A stretch of 64,000 bases of DNA from UBA5009 sp038043185 (GCA_038043185.1 JBBTCO010000009.1:1-64000), one strand, 5' to 3'; shown: positions 1 to 8,922, counted from the stretch's first letter. Numbers and translations are program-made. The notes: generated from the sequence alone by a model not told the origin.

Positions 1-78
1 GTGCTTGCTAGCAGATATTCAAAAACAACCGCCGATGTCCCTAAGTTATTTACAGCCAAGGCAAAAGCAATTCAGTGA
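1..78 (+). CDS. C-terminal end of a truncated CDS (unknown)
   Basis: An open frame enters from the left edge in frame 1 and ends at TGA 76-78, giving 25 residues. The sequence is of ordinary composition (Lys, Ala and Thr rich) and has no recognisable motif. It is probably the 3' end of a plus-strand gene that begins outside the window. The length is too short to exclude chance. Confidence 0.35.
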   Translation: MLASRYSKTTADVPKLFTAKAKAIQ

Positions 79-188
79 CTGTCAGCGGCCCATTGTAAAA
101 CGATTAGCCATGCCTTTGGCTTCAGCTCAGCCAAACTCGCTTCTAAAGCGGAATAGTCTTCGCAAGATGTAAGCTCAAGAAGTGGTGT
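72..188 (-). pseudogene. Possible hemD (uroporphyrinogen-III synthase) remnant
   Basis: The minus-strand frame ending at TGA 74-72 contains a stretch reading PLLELTSCEDYSALEASLA followed by a hydrophobic WLIV. This resembles the early part of uroporphyrinogen-III synthases, where a PLIEI-type strand is followed by an EDYSALD helix and a W-L-I-F strand. After WLIV the frame loses the expected TSxNGV motif and stops within eight residues. Upstream there is no recognisable N-terminal VTRP motif. It would be a decayed fragment. The match is from memory of the family and rests on about 30 residues. Confidence 0.25.
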
Positions 189-1376
189 ATGTTGGAAAAT
201 AGGAAGACCAATCACAATATTGGGAAAAATAGGAAGTCGTTGGCTGCCATTGTGCTGGCTTTTGTAATAACCACAACACCTCTGCATGGCTATCCCCAGG
301 AAGTACCCAACGGCTCAAACGAGCTGCTGGAAAGTCAGCTACCCACGCTTCAAGTTAAGCTTAACGAAACCGAGCAGCTTCCCCCAATCAGCATTAAAGT
401 TTCCGATCCTACGCCTGAAAATCAGATTTCTGTAGAAAAAATCTCGGCGCAAAGTTCTATTTTTATGTTAACGCCGGAAATGTACGAAGCCACTCAAAAA
501 TATTTACGTAAGAGTTTTTGGCAACCGATAAAGATTAAAACGAACCAGGTTTTTGGTTATGTGGCGCTGAATGTTCCGCAGGTCGTTGCTGATTTAAAAG
601 AAGCCTTTCGGCATCCGTTGAGCTCTGGAAAAAATGTAACAATCATTACCACTTTACTTGGGGTAACATCCACGATCACCTCATTTACCATCGGCAATAT
701 TTACGCTAACGATGCGAGTGCGAGTAGGTTGGTAGCGACCGGAGTTTTGCTTTTAGGTCTTTCCGCTCTTTATCGCGCGAATTACGATGCCGTCGGAGCT
801 TTGTTGAATTACTCTGGCTGGAGCTGGAAAGAAATTAAAAAAAATGTAGCTCTACAAAAAATCTACGAAGAAAATATTAAGAATCTAAAAGATGAAAAAC
901 CAAAAGGTTTAGTTGAAGAAAAATTTTCCAAGCGATTGATTAAAATGGGTTTGATAGAAGTTTTTTTTCTAGCCGCCGTCGGTAGTTGGGATTTTATTTT
1001 TCCGGCATCCGAAGTGAGTAGTGAGTTTATACGTAATTTTACGATTGCAAATCTAGCTTATACACTTTCAAGTGTTTATGAAATGACTTTGACACGTCTG
1101 ATGATTAAACAAAAAATTAATGTGAGCGCAAGCAGCCCCAATGAGATTGAATTCAAACAAAATAAAATAGCCTTTGCCTTTATATCACTTTCAATTGGCT
1201 TGAGCTTTTTGCAAAATCTAGCAGTTGTTCCAGCTCTTTCAGGCTCTAAATATTTTCAAGGTGCATTGCTGGGAATTGGCGGAACAATGATCGCCTACGA
1301 GTATTTTTCAACTCGCCTTGCTCGCCCATCAGTGCTTCCGGAAGCTTTATCCTGCAGCGCTATCTTTCAGCACTAA
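189..1376 (+). CDS. Hypothetical multi-pass membrane protein
   Basis: This is a 395-residue protein of no family I recognise. A hydrophobic stretch near residues 18-35 looks like a signal peptide ending before a Pro/Glu-rich linker of about 80 residues. After that come at least five hydrophobic segments (around residues 148-172, 178-200, 255-275, 285-305, 325-350 and 355-375) separated by Lys-rich loops, so it should sit in the inner membrane. The ATG at 189 has only a weak ribosome site. A TTG at 240, preceded by AGGAAG, would give a protein starting right at the signal peptide and is a credible alternative start. Confidence 0.6.
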   Translation: MLENRKTNHNIGKNRKSLAAIVLAFVITTTPLHGYPQEVPNGSNELLESQLPTLQVKLNETEQLPPISIKVSDPTPENQISVEKISAQSSIFMLTPEMYEATQKYLRKSFWQPIKIKTNQVFGYVALNVPQVVADLKEAFRHPLSSGKNVTIITTLLGVTSTITSFTIGNIYANDASASRLVATGVLLLGLSALYRANYDAVGALLNYSGWSWKEIKKNVALQKIYEENIKNLKDEKPKGLVEEKFSKRLIKMGLIEVFFLAAVGSWDFIFPASEVSSEFIRNFTIANLAYTLSSVYEMTLTRLMIKQKINVSASSPNEIEFKQNKIAFAFISLSIGLSFLQNLAVVPALSGSKYFQGALLGIGGTMIAYEYFSTRLARPSVLPEALSCSAIFQH

Positions 1377-1527
1377 ACTGCTTTGTATGAATGAGTAAGA
1401 TGCGTCTTTTGTCACTGTGTTTAGTTTTAAACAGGTCCTTCACTCTCTAATCCAATTCATTTAAATCTAATCGAATAAATTATGGTGACGACTTTGCATT
1501 TTATTCTGGCATCAAAGAGGTGAATTC

Positions 1528-3123
1528 ATGGGATCATTCAGTGTCAAAGTTTTAGTCAGTTTGTTGATGTTGTCATCTGCTGGTTATGCTCAAGAAAAAT
1601 GCAGCCTGGTTTTTGAGAAAAAGACTGCAACTAAATCCTATGAAATTTCAAAAATTTTAGACCTAAATTTTATTAGAGATTTCGTTTTTAATGAATCTAC
1701 TAAGTATAATGTAACTATGGTTAGCAATCGAGGACCTATTCTAAACCAAGACAATTGGGGTCTTTGTCATCTTTATGCTTTGAAATCTGAGTTAGAGCGA
1801 GAATACATGCAAAGACATAATGGGCAAAATCCTAATATTGCAATCCATTACAATGCTTTTCATCATTGGTACAATCGAGCGCTCGAATCAGCCTTAAGCA
1901 TGGATTCATCTTTAAATGTTCCTGAGGGTGGCTGGTATCCAAATACATTTGCTATGATTAAATCTGTTGGAGTTATGACTAACGAACAGTGGTCGAAATT
2001 AGGTGGTAAGACTGATGTTGAATCTGCATACAAATATCATATTGAAGCCAGTCTATTAAAAAGTTTAATGTTGAAATCAAAATCTGAACAAAAACTGCTT
2101 GAGATATTTCTTAAAACTAATTTCACAAATGCCGAAGCGCAATTATTGGCCGGAGATATTTCACAAAATTCACACGCAAGAGAACTCAATATTCGTCGAA
2201 ACTACATTAAAACAATTTTTAATAACGGTTCAGAAGGTCCATTGCCGGAACTTAAAGATTTTGTTCAAAATAAAACAAAAGAATTAGCAGAAGGCACGAC
2301 GGCCCTAACCAAAAAGCAAATTCAAGTACTGACTGATCTTTCAAAGGGAGTGGTTGTACTTAATAAAATGACAGTCGACGAGATAAATCAATTCAAAATT
2401 AATTTACGAAAAGACATTGTTCGAGATGTGAGTGAATTGTATGCATCTATTTTCTTCGGAACGAAAGAGCTTCCAAAAGAAGTTTTAGATACAACAAGTG
2501 CTATTAAATTGTCTCAAGAATTATTTCCAGAAATGCATCAAACCACTTTAAGTATTGAAGTGAACGAAAAAATGGAGGCAGGCCCAGTTAAATTTATGGG
2601 TCGATCCAATCCAGATGCACTTAACTTTACCGCACCTATCGAAGTTTTGGCTGAAGTTATCGCACAAGAAGTTGAAATGAAAAACAATGGTGTGTGGATT
2701 GGCTACGGTCATAATAGCGATTTTGTTGATAATGCTTCTGGAGCAATGACCTTTCGAGGATTCAAGTGGAATCCTAGTAATCCTTATATTACTCGAGCAA
2801 AACGTAATAAAGAAGAAATCTATGATGGTGGCCATGCCGTACAAATCGTTGGCACAATTCGAGAGAAACAAACTGTACAACAAAAAGCTGCTGGTGAGCC
2901 TGGCAAACTTGTTGGATTTAAAATTCAAAATAGCTGGGGTGAAAAAGGTGGACAGTTAGGAATTTACACAATGGATCTTGATTATTTTAAAGCCTTCTTC
3001 TGGGGAATTACGATTCGTGACGAAGAAGGAAAATTTTCTCAGAAGAACCTTCCAGAGAAACCTAAAAAGGGTGAAGAACCTACGTTTCCTAAGGAAATCT
3101 TTTTTAAGAAGAAGAAAAATTAA
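1528..3123 (+). CDS. Secreted papain-like (C1 family) cysteine protease with large insert
   Basis: This is a 531-residue protein with a signal peptide (residues 1-21). The catalytic triad of a papain-fold peptidase is visible: oxyanion Gln74 and Cys80 in NQDNWGLCHLYA, His436 in GGHAVQIVG and Asn468 in QNSWG. In ordinary papains Cys and His are about 130 residues apart; here 355 residues lie between them, much of it helical and Lys/Glu-rich (about residues 165-300). There is no obvious propeptide between signal and domain. It ends in a Lys-rich tail. It probably acts in the periplasm or outside, and its substrate is unknown. The start has a good AGAGGTG site. The stop overlaps the stop of the convergent methyltransferase gene. 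Confidence 0.8.
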   Translation: MGSFSVKVLVSLLMLSSAGYAQEKCSLVFEKKTATKSYEISKILDLNFIRDFVFNESTKYNVTMVSNRGPILNQDNWGLCHLYALKSELEREYMQRHNGQNPNIAIHYNAFHHWYNRALESALSMDSSLNVPEGGWYPNTFAMIKSVGVMTNEQWSKLGGKTDVESAYKYHIEASLLKSLMLKSKSEQKLLEIFLKTNFTNAEAQLLAGDISQNSHARELNIRRNYIKTIFNNGSEGPLPELKDFVQNKTKELAEGTTALTKKQIQVLTDLSKGVVVLNKMTVDEINQFKINLRKDIVRDVSELYASIFFGTKELPKEVLDTTSAIKLSQELFPEMHQTTLSIEVNEKMEAGPVKFMGRSNPDALNFTAPIEVLAEVIAQEVEMKNNGVWIGYGHNSDFVDNASGAMTFRGFKWNPSNPYITRAKRNKEEIYDGGHAVQIVGTIREKQTVQQKAAGEPGKLVGFKIQNSWGEKGGQLGIYTMDLDYFKAFFWGITIRDEEGKFSQKNLPEKPKKGEEPTFPKEIFFKKKKN

Positions 3124-3836
3124 GATCTAAATATCGAAAAATGAGAATAATTTTTTGGAGGATGCACATCGCAAAGCCACGAATGGCGTTGAAAGATAAG
3201 ATTTCGCGATATTCCTCCGCGAGCGATCACTTGGATCCTTCTAGAGGTGGCAATTTTCTTTAAATCATTTAATGATTTTTGCACAGACTGAGAAGTTCCA
3301 AAATCATAAATAAAATAATAATCCGCTGGTACTGGCGCGAATTCAGGATCTGATAAGTCTTGTTGGACAACTTCAATACGAGGATAATCAAATCGTTTTA
3401 ATATCCGTTGGGCTTCAGTGACTCGTTCGGAAGAAATCTCGTAACCCGTAAAAAATAAACTGGGGTAGTGAGTGCCGATAACGTGTCCCATCCGAGCATA
3501 AGCACAGCCCAAGTCGACGATGTGTTGATTGTCTTCCAAGGGCAAGATATTCAACAAAGAACGAATTTCCCAATAGGGGGTCATCAAGGTTTGCACGGCC
3601 AGTCCTGACCACTCTTGTTCGGGGTGCATCGGTAATGATTCATTAGGCTCATTCTGTTCAGCGTCCCAGCGAGTTTTAGGAACAAGCAGTCGGGTTTGAA
3701 TTCTCTTTTCCGTACGATGGGTCTTTAATTTAAGCCACAGATCAGCTTGTCTTGAGTGAGACTTCGCATCCTCGTAATTGTAATCCATAGCGCTGTACAA
3801 CGGAAATGGATCGTTTGGGTTAAATTCTATGAACAT
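3120..3836 (-). CDS. SAM-dependent methyltransferase (class I-like)
   Basis: This is a 238-residue cytoplasmic protein. A Rossmann methyltransferase core begins around residue 105 with motif I VDLGCAYARMGHVIG, followed by an acidic residue in FTGYEISSERV that would bind the SAM ribose, and QQDLSD as a likely adenine-binding turn. About 95 residues precede the core and carry Arg/Lys/Asp-rich sequence with no recognised domain. The substrate cannot be told from sequence. Motif I ends in MGHVIG rather than the usual GxG. The gene converges on the C1 protease and shares 4 bases with it. Confidence 0.7.
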   Translation of the reverse strand: MFIEFNPNDPFPLYSAMDYNYEDAKSHSRQADLWLKLKTHRTEKRIQTRLLVPKTRWDAEQNEPNESLPMHPEQEWSGLAVQTLMTPYWEIRSLLNILPLEDNQHIVDLGCAYARMGHVIGTHYPSLFFTGYEISSERVTEAQRILKRFDYPRIEVVQQDLSDPEFAPVPADYYFIYDFGTSQSVQKSLNDLKKIATSRRIQVIARGGISRNLIFQRHSWLCDVHPPKNYSHFSIFRS

Positions 3837-3887
3837 GATTGCCTACTTTTAATTACAATGAAACATAATGGTTCAAACTTCAACAAA

Positions 3888-4979
3888 TTAAATACCATTG
3901 GGAATTTTGGCAGTGTCGGCGGTAAAATTGTTATCTAAAAACATTCTTTCTGGAATAAATATCGCGTTTTCAATCTTCTGACCAAACGCTGAGGTATGAC
4001 GATCGGCTGATCGTAGGGATTTTAAGATATTCAGTTGCGTAAGATTACCTATTTTTAAAGCCAGGCTTGGATTTTTTTTTGCCGTCCTGACAAGCCTTTC
4101 GATGATTTTTTGCGGAGTATCTAGCCAAGGATTTTTATGTAAAATCAATGCAGCAATTCCTGTCGTTACGGCAGTTGCTTGTGATGTCCCTGTCATGGGG
4201 CCGTAAATCCCACCGGGGAGGCTAGAGTTTAGATTTTCACCGACAGTGGCCAGCTTGACTGTTTTAAGGCCATAATTACTTGAACTCAAAAGTCGATTGC
4301 CTTTATCCAATGCCGAGACTGACAAAATATTTGGTAGCATATATCCTGCCGGATAAAATTTAAATTTATCAGAGTTTGCACCCTCATTGCCGGCAGCTGC
4401 TACCAATAAAATTTCCTTTTGCAAAGCTAAACGAATGGCATTTTCCTCGATTTTGAACTTTTTGGCGCCGCCACCAGAAAAGTTGATTATTTTTGCTCCG
4501 TTATTGATGGCGTAGCGAAATGATTTGATAGAGCTATCGAGGGTGTCATTTTCAGTAAATCTTTGATCGAAATACTTGATCACCATCAATTGGATCACTG
4601 GACAAGATTTTTTTGCAAGCGAGGGCGGCCAATGTTTGCTAATTAATCCCGAGACGTGAGTTCCGTGACCGTGATGGTCCATCACATCTGAGTTGTTTTG
4701 AACAAAATTCCATCCATGGAGGTCATCGACAAATCCATTGTCATCATCATCAATATGATTGCTTGCTTTATCATTTCCCGAGCTATCAATTCCTGATTCG
4801 CCAGGGTTCGTCCATATCCAATCTTTTAAATCTTTATGGCTTAGGTCTGCACCCGTATCGACAACCGCGACGAGCAGTGCATTGGTGCTATCGCAGCTTT
4901 GCGCGACCGATTGCAAGCCAAATAAAAATGCACAAAGCAAAATTGTCAGAAGCCATAACATTTGTTGGGAAAAATTCAT
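3888..4979 (-). CDS. Secreted subtilisin-like serine protease (S8)
   Basis: This is a 363-residue secreted protease. It has a signal peptide (residues 1-27) and a catalytic triad of Asp41 (VAVVDTGAD), His105 (HGHGTHVSG) and Ser266 (MTGTSQATA), with oxyanion Asn198 in AAAGNEG. The domain starts about 14 residues after the signal, so there is no inhibitor propeptide, unlike classic subtilisins. Its ATG overlaps the stop of the upstream RHS gene (ATGA), so the two are probably translated together. It could process or degrade cell-surface proteins, possibly its RHS partner. The 3' end lies 51 bp from the divergent start of the methyltransferase gene. Confidence 0.88.
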   Translation of the reverse strand: MNFSQQMLWLLTILLCAFLFGLQSVAQSCDSTNALLVAVVDTGADLSHKDLKDWIWTNPGESGIDSSGNDKASNHIDDDDNGFVDDLHGWNFVQNNSDVMDHHGHGTHVSGLISKHWPPSLAKKSCPVIQLMVIKYFDQRFTENDTLDSSIKSFRYAINNGAKIINFSGGGAKKFKIEENAIRLALQKEILLVAAAGNEGANSDKFKFYPAGYMLPNILSVSALDKGNRLLSSSNYGLKTVKLATVGENLNSSLPGGIYGPMTGTSQATAVTTGIAALILHKNPWLDTPQKIIERLVRTAKKNPSLALKIGNLTQLNILKSLRSADRHTSAFGQKIENAIFIPERMFLDNNFTADTAKIPNGI

Positions 4980-5884
4980 CTTTTCCTCGCTTCATATTTT
5001 GTTAAATTTACTTTTCCTTTTGATAGTGATTCATACCAAAAATGAGTTTCACCCAGTATAACTTGTTTCTTTTCACACTGCTTAAGGACGCGAGTGATTG
5101 TTTCTGAGGAATTGAGCTGATCGTACTGATAAACGAGAGAACATTGTTCTTGATCCTTTATTTGCACAACTCGATCATTGACTGTGTCATATTTAATTTC
5201 TTGTTCCAATTTTCCCGAGTTTTTTATCTCTAACAAATTGTCGTCCTCATCATATACGTAGGTTTGCTTTAAAGAATTATTTTGCAGCACTCCGGTGAGT
5301 TGATTATTTTTATAAGAATACTCTGTCTTTATTTTTTTATTAGAATTGATTTGAATGATTTTTTGTCCATCGAAACTCATTTCAATATTGAACTTTGTTA
5401 AACCAATGGAAACAGTTGTAGGCGTGCCATCGGGTAATCGGGTGATTTCGAGACCTTTTTTAATAAAACTTAGCCAACCACTTGAATCGTAAAATCGCAA
5501 TATTCCTTCTTTATTTTCCAGGATATATCCATTTGAATTTTTGCGTAAGGTATAAGTAGGTGATAGCCATAAATTGGCTTTTTTAAATGATAAATTGATT
5601 GTCGATTCATCATTACAAAAATCAATCTGAACATTTTTACCGATGAATTTAAGTTTTTCATCAAATACGGAACACCACCCATAACCAAAATAGCCTGAGC
5701 TAAAGGAACGACTGCGATAAACGCGTTCAAAAATAAGTTCTTTGTCGCGATTGCGAACTCGATAATCGACAAAATGTTTGACCAGCCCGCCAGTTTGTAA
5801 ATTAACTGCGGCTTTCGACAAGGGGATGTTCAATAAAAGTCCTAAAGGGATTACTCCCAAAGTTATTAAAATTAAATTTTTCAT
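4976..5884 (-). CDS. Short RHS/YD-repeat protein (DUF6531-like)
   Basis: This is about 302 residues when started at the ATG at 5884, which opens directly onto a good signal peptide (MKNLILITLGVIPLGLLLN). A TTG at 5917 would add 11 residues. The mature part starts with the VNLQTGGLVKHFVDY-type segment seen at the head of RHS proteins (DUF6531), including the ERVYRSRS and GYGWCSVFDEKL motifs. YD-like strands such as YSYKNNQLTG, TYVYDEDDNLLEI and LVYQYDQLN follow. RHS toxins usually exceed 1000 residues and carry a C-terminal toxin; here only a few repeats are present and there is no toxin domain. It is coupled to the subtilisin downstream. Confidence 0.72.
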   Translation of the reverse strand: MKNLILITLGVIPLGLLLNIPLSKAAVNLQTGGLVKHFVDYRVRNRDKELIFERVYRSRSFSSGYFGYGWCSVFDEKLKFIGKNVQIDFCNDESTINLSFKKANLWLSPTYTLRKNSNGYILENKEGILRFYDSSGWLSFIKKGLEITRLPDGTPTTVSIGLTKFNIEMSFDGQKIIQINSNKKIKTEYSYKNNQLTGVLQNNSLKQTYVYDEDDNLLEIKNSGKLEQEIKYDTVNDRVVQIKDQEQCSLVYQYDQLNSSETITRVLKQCEKKQVILGETHFWYESLSKGKVNLTKYEARKR

Positions 5885-6011
5885 AGTGATTAGAGGTATT
5901 GCAAAAAGCAGGGCCAACTCAAATTCAAAAAAACAGCTAATGAAGCTGCTTCTGGTGTAAGGTGTATTTAATTTTTTATCTGTCTAAGAATTACTAACAG
6001 GGGTGTTAGAA

Positions 6012-6024
6012 TCTCAACATGAGA
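6012..6024. promoter_or_regulatory. TCTCA-N3-TGAGA palindrome (candidate operator)
   Basis: A perfect inverted repeat TCTCA-ACA-TGAGA lies 128 bp upstream of the RHS gene ATG and 30 bp past the stop of the GGDEF gene. The same arrangement occurs upstream of other exported-protein genes in this window (19351, 21203, and degenerate copies at 34750, 39828 and 42723). No known regulator site of this form comes to mind. Confidence 0.4.
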
Positions 6025-6053
6025 CAGTCAGAGAGTGCTATTTCTAGAAATAA

Positions 6054-7202
6054 CTACGCGACTTGACTGACTTTTTTAAGGTTCGAGATAGTGAGTTTAT
6101 TTCGCCCATTGGATTTAGAGTGGTAAAGGGCTTGATCTGCGCGTTTCATCCATTGTTCAACGTTCTCTTGGTCTTGCAGCTGTGAGATGCCAATTGAGAT
6201 TGTAAAACGAATTTCATGTGGCCCATGAATGACAACTTCTTTACGAATTTTCTGCATAACATCTTCAGCTTTTACAGCAGCATCTTCAGATCGGTAATCA
6301 GGTAATAAAACGGCAAACTCTTCGCCGCCAAGCCGGGCGACAAAGTCTTCGGGTCGTTGGAAGCTTTCTTTAAGCATTCGCACGCATTCCTTAAGCACAA
6401 AATCGCCCACATCATGCCCGTAAGTATCATTCACTTTTTTGAAGTGATCGATATCCAACATCAGTAAAGAGACCGGAGTTTTAGAGATCTGATAAAGTTG
6501 AAGATATTTCTGACTTTGTTCTTCGAAACTTTTGCGATTATAGGACTGAGTTAAATGATCCAAACGCATGGATTGATTGGCATCAAGCAATTGTTTTTTT
6601 ACAGTGGTTAAATTTTTTCGAATAAGAGTCATTCGTTTTGAACGACGTTCGTCTTTTACGGTTTGATGTTCGATATAGAAATTAATAAATTCACGGGATT
6701 TTTTCTTTAAATCTTCAATTGAATTGGATTCAACGGCCTCGCGCAGTTCGCCAAGATTTTGCTCAATAACTTCATCCTGTGATTTCTCGGCAACCAGGTC
6801 TTCCCCTAGTTGATCCGCGAAGTCCCAAATAATTTTTTTAAAATCCTCAAAAGTCTTTTGAATATAGGTGTATTCGTCGATCCGATAACTCGAGAAAAAT
6901 TGACGAAACTCAAAAAGTAATTTTTCATCACGTATTTTATCAGGATTTATCAGTTGTTTTGAAAATTCATCCATTATCTCGCGCGTACGACGAACAGGAC
7001 GAGAATCGACTTCAAATAGGTTTTTATTGTAAGTATCGATCATATACAAAATTGTTGCTCGGTCTTCATTCAGGTCAGGTGGAATATTATTTTTGGACTT
7101 GTTCGTTTCAACTTCAAATTGCTCAACAAGTTTTTTCATCCAAGACTTCAAGAAGGCCTCCATTAACAACGAACGAGAGTTTGTACCTTCTATTTTCGGC
7201 AT
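6054..7202 (-). CDS. Diguanylate cyclase (GGDEF domain)
   Basis: This is a 382-residue cytoplasmic protein. The C-terminal 165 residues form a GGDEF domain with active-site GGEEF at residues 292-296, so it should make cyclic di-GMP from two GTP. An RxxD inhibitory site (RPED) sits five residues before the GGEEF, which indicates product feedback inhibition. The N-terminal 210 residues are helical and charged, with no PAS, GAF or membrane segment that I can recognise; they may be a dimerisation or sensory module. It stands alone between an RHS gene and a LysR gene. A 14-bp palindrome (6039-6052) abuts its stop codon. Confidence 0.9.
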   Translation of the reverse strand: MPKIEGTNSRSLLMEAFLKSWMKKLVEQFEVETNKSKNNIPPDLNEDRATILYMIDTYNKNLFEVDSRPVRRTREIMDEFSKQLINPDKIRDEKLLFEFRQFFSSYRIDEYTYIQKTFEDFKKIIWDFADQLGEDLVAEKSQDEVIEQNLGELREAVESNSIEDLKKKSREFINFYIEHQTVKDERRSKRMTLIRKNLTTVKKQLLDANQSMRLDHLTQSYNRKSFEEQSQKYLQLYQISKTPVSLLMLDIDHFKKVNDTYGHDVGDFVLKECVRMLKESFQRPEDFVARLGGEEFAVLLPDYRSEDAAVKAEDVMQKIRKEVVIHGPHEIRFTISIGISQLQDQENVEQWMKRADQALYHSKSNGRNKLTISNLKKVSQVA

Positions 7203-7287
7203 AATTTTAAGAAAAATTGGGTCTAAAAAAGTCTTCTGGACCTTGGTTGGTTAGATAAAAAAATAAATATCAAACTGAGGCAGAATT

Positions 7288-8214
7288 TTAAACAAAAAAA
7301 TCTTTATTCTGTTTAAACCAGCTAAGTATCGCATCTCGAACGAGTTTCTTTTTTTTTGTCGCATAATCATCACGTGAATAAACCAGATAAAGGGGATGTG
7401 TGCTTATTTGATGGTCTTCAAATAATTGCACTAATTTTCCGGAATTGAGATCCTCAGAAACAAGATAGCGAGGGAGTTTGGCAATTCCACAACCCTTGCG
7501 ACATAAGCTTAGTATCATAGGATACTGATTAGTTGAGTAAGAGCCTCTCACATCAATGCAAATGTCCCCTGTGCTTTTAGTCAGTGTCCAGGTGTTCCAG
7601 GCACTGTTAAGCGAGCTCAAGATGCAATTGTAGTTTTGTAAATCTCGGGGATGATGAAAATCTTTTAAATTAATTTTTTCCTTTTTTAAATAAGAAGGGC
7701 TGACGCAAATCACATCTTTGATTCGACCCAGGTGACGTGCGATTAAATCGGGGGAATGATTTTCAGAGGCACGTATGGCAAAATCAATTCGATCCTTTAC
7801 AATATCACGATTGTCATTAGATAGATCCATTTCAAAACTGACCTGTGGCAAAACTAATTTCAATTCAGATAAAACCGCAGGGAAAAAGACATCTCCCAGT
7901 GAAACTGGAGCCGAAAAACGAATTACTCCAGACATGCCTTGTGAAATGTCCTTTATTTTTTTACTGGCTTCACTGGATAGATCAAAAATCTTCTGGCTGT
8001 AGCTAAAAAGGGCCAGGCCTTCCTCGGTTAAGGTCACACGACGGGTCGTTCGTTGGAAAAGTTGTGCGCTCAGATAGGATTCCAACTGTTTGACTTGTTT
8101 GCTGACCATGGCCTTCGAAGTTCCAAGGGTTTCGGCCGCTTGACTGAAGTTTTTGTTTAAAGCGACTTGGTGAAAGGCTGCCAAGACATCGAGATTGTGA
8201 TTGATTGTTTCCAT
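7288..8214 (-). CDS. LysR-family transcriptional regulator
   Basis: This is a 308-residue protein. The N-terminal winged helix-turn-helix is clear (LAAFHQVALNKNFSQAAETLGTSKAMVSKQVKQLE begins around residue 10; shown here only as the family pattern), followed by the linker helix and a periplasmic-binding-like effector domain from about residue 95. The length is standard for LysR proteins. It is divergent from the SDR gene at 8297 with 82 bp between them, the usual layout for a LysR protein controlling its neighbour. The effector cannot be deduced. Confidence 0.9.
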   Translation of the reverse strand: METINHNLDVLAAFHQVALNKNFSQAAETLGTSKAMVSKQVKQLESYLSAQLFQRTTRRVTLTEEGLALFSYSQKIFDLSSEASKKIKDISQGMSGVIRFSAPVSLGDVFFPAVLSELKLVLPQVSFEMDLSNDNRDIVKDRIDFAIRASENHSPDLIARHLGRIKDVICVSPSYLKKEKINLKDFHHPRDLQNYNCILSSLNSAWNTWTLTKSTGDICIDVRGSYSTNQYPMILSLCRKGCGIAKLPRYLVSEDLNSGKLVQLFEDHQISTHPLYLVYSRDDYATKKKKLVRDAILSWFKQNKDFFV

Positions 8215-8296
8215 ATGTTGACAATGTGTCTCTATACTGCGCTTTATTCAACTGAAATTTAGGACTATATCTTTCAAAAAACACAATGGAGGATTT

Positions 8297-8899
8297 ATGA
8301 AAATATTATTGGTTGGAGCGAATGGGGCTGTCGGTAAGCATGTAAAAAATGTCATGTCTGAAGCCGGACACGAAGTTATCAGTATAGGAAAAAAATCTGG
8401 AGATTTTCAAATGAACATTGAAGATGCGTCCAGTATAGAAAGTGTCTATAAGCGTATTGGAAGCTTCGACGCTGTAGCCATTGCGGCCGGAGACGTCGCC
8501 TTCGCTCCACTGGCTGCTTTGAGCTCAGAACAATGGGGTACAAGCCTTCAATCGAAATTAATGGGTCAAATTAAGTTGGTACAGCAAGCTTTGCCTTACA
8601 TAAATGAAAAGGGCTCTTTTACTTTAATCTCAGGCATTCTTGGCGAGGAATTCATTCTTGGTGGGGCTATCGCAAGTACGGTTAATAGTGCAATCGAGGG
8701 TTTTGCCCAAGCCGCTGCCTTTGAGCTTCCTAAAGGGCTTAGAATCAACGTGGTTAGTCCAACCTTGCTGAAAGATTCTGTTGGAACTTATGGGCCTTAT
8801 TTTCCAGGTTTTTTACCTGTCGATGGCGAAAAAGTAGCGCAGGCATTTAAGAAATCAATTATGGGAATTCAAACTGGAACGATCTATAGGGTTCACTAA
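8297..8899 (+). CDS. Short-chain dehydrogenase/reductase-like protein
   Basis: This is a 200-residue cytoplasmic protein, in the short SDR size range. The nucleotide-binding motif GANGAVGKHV is at residues 8-17, and the NxxAG-type loop appears as AIAAGDVAF. The usual catalytic Tyr-x3-Lys is not present: where it should be, the sequence reads GGAIASTVNSAIEGF. Related short proteins of this kind often lack Tyr and may use NADP without the classical chemistry. The start is supported by GGAGG six bases upstream. It is divergent from a LysR gene that probably controls it. Confidence 0.82.
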   Translation: MKILLVGANGAVGKHVKNVMSEAGHEVISIGKKSGDFQMNIEDASSIESVYKRIGSFDAVAIAAGDVAFAPLAALSSEQWGTSLQSKLMGQIKLVQQALPYINEKGSFTLISGILGEEFILGGAIASTVNSAIEGFAQAAAFELPKGLRINVVSPTLLKDSVGTYGPYFPGFLPVDGEKVAQAFKKSIMGIQTGTIYRVH

Positions 8900-8922
8900 G
8901 GTAAATCTTTATTTCAGGTAAA

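Noticed and set aside
5991..6008. CTAACA-GGGG-TGTTAG inverted repeat as a terminator of the GGDEF gene
   Set aside because: No T run follows on the minus strand, and the stem is AT-rich; it might be a regulator site but nothing supports it further.
8215..8296. Sigma-70 promoter TTGACA...TATACT in the LysR/SDR gap
   Set aside because: The two hexamers at 8218 and 8233 are only 9 bp apart; with other -10 choices the match is poor.
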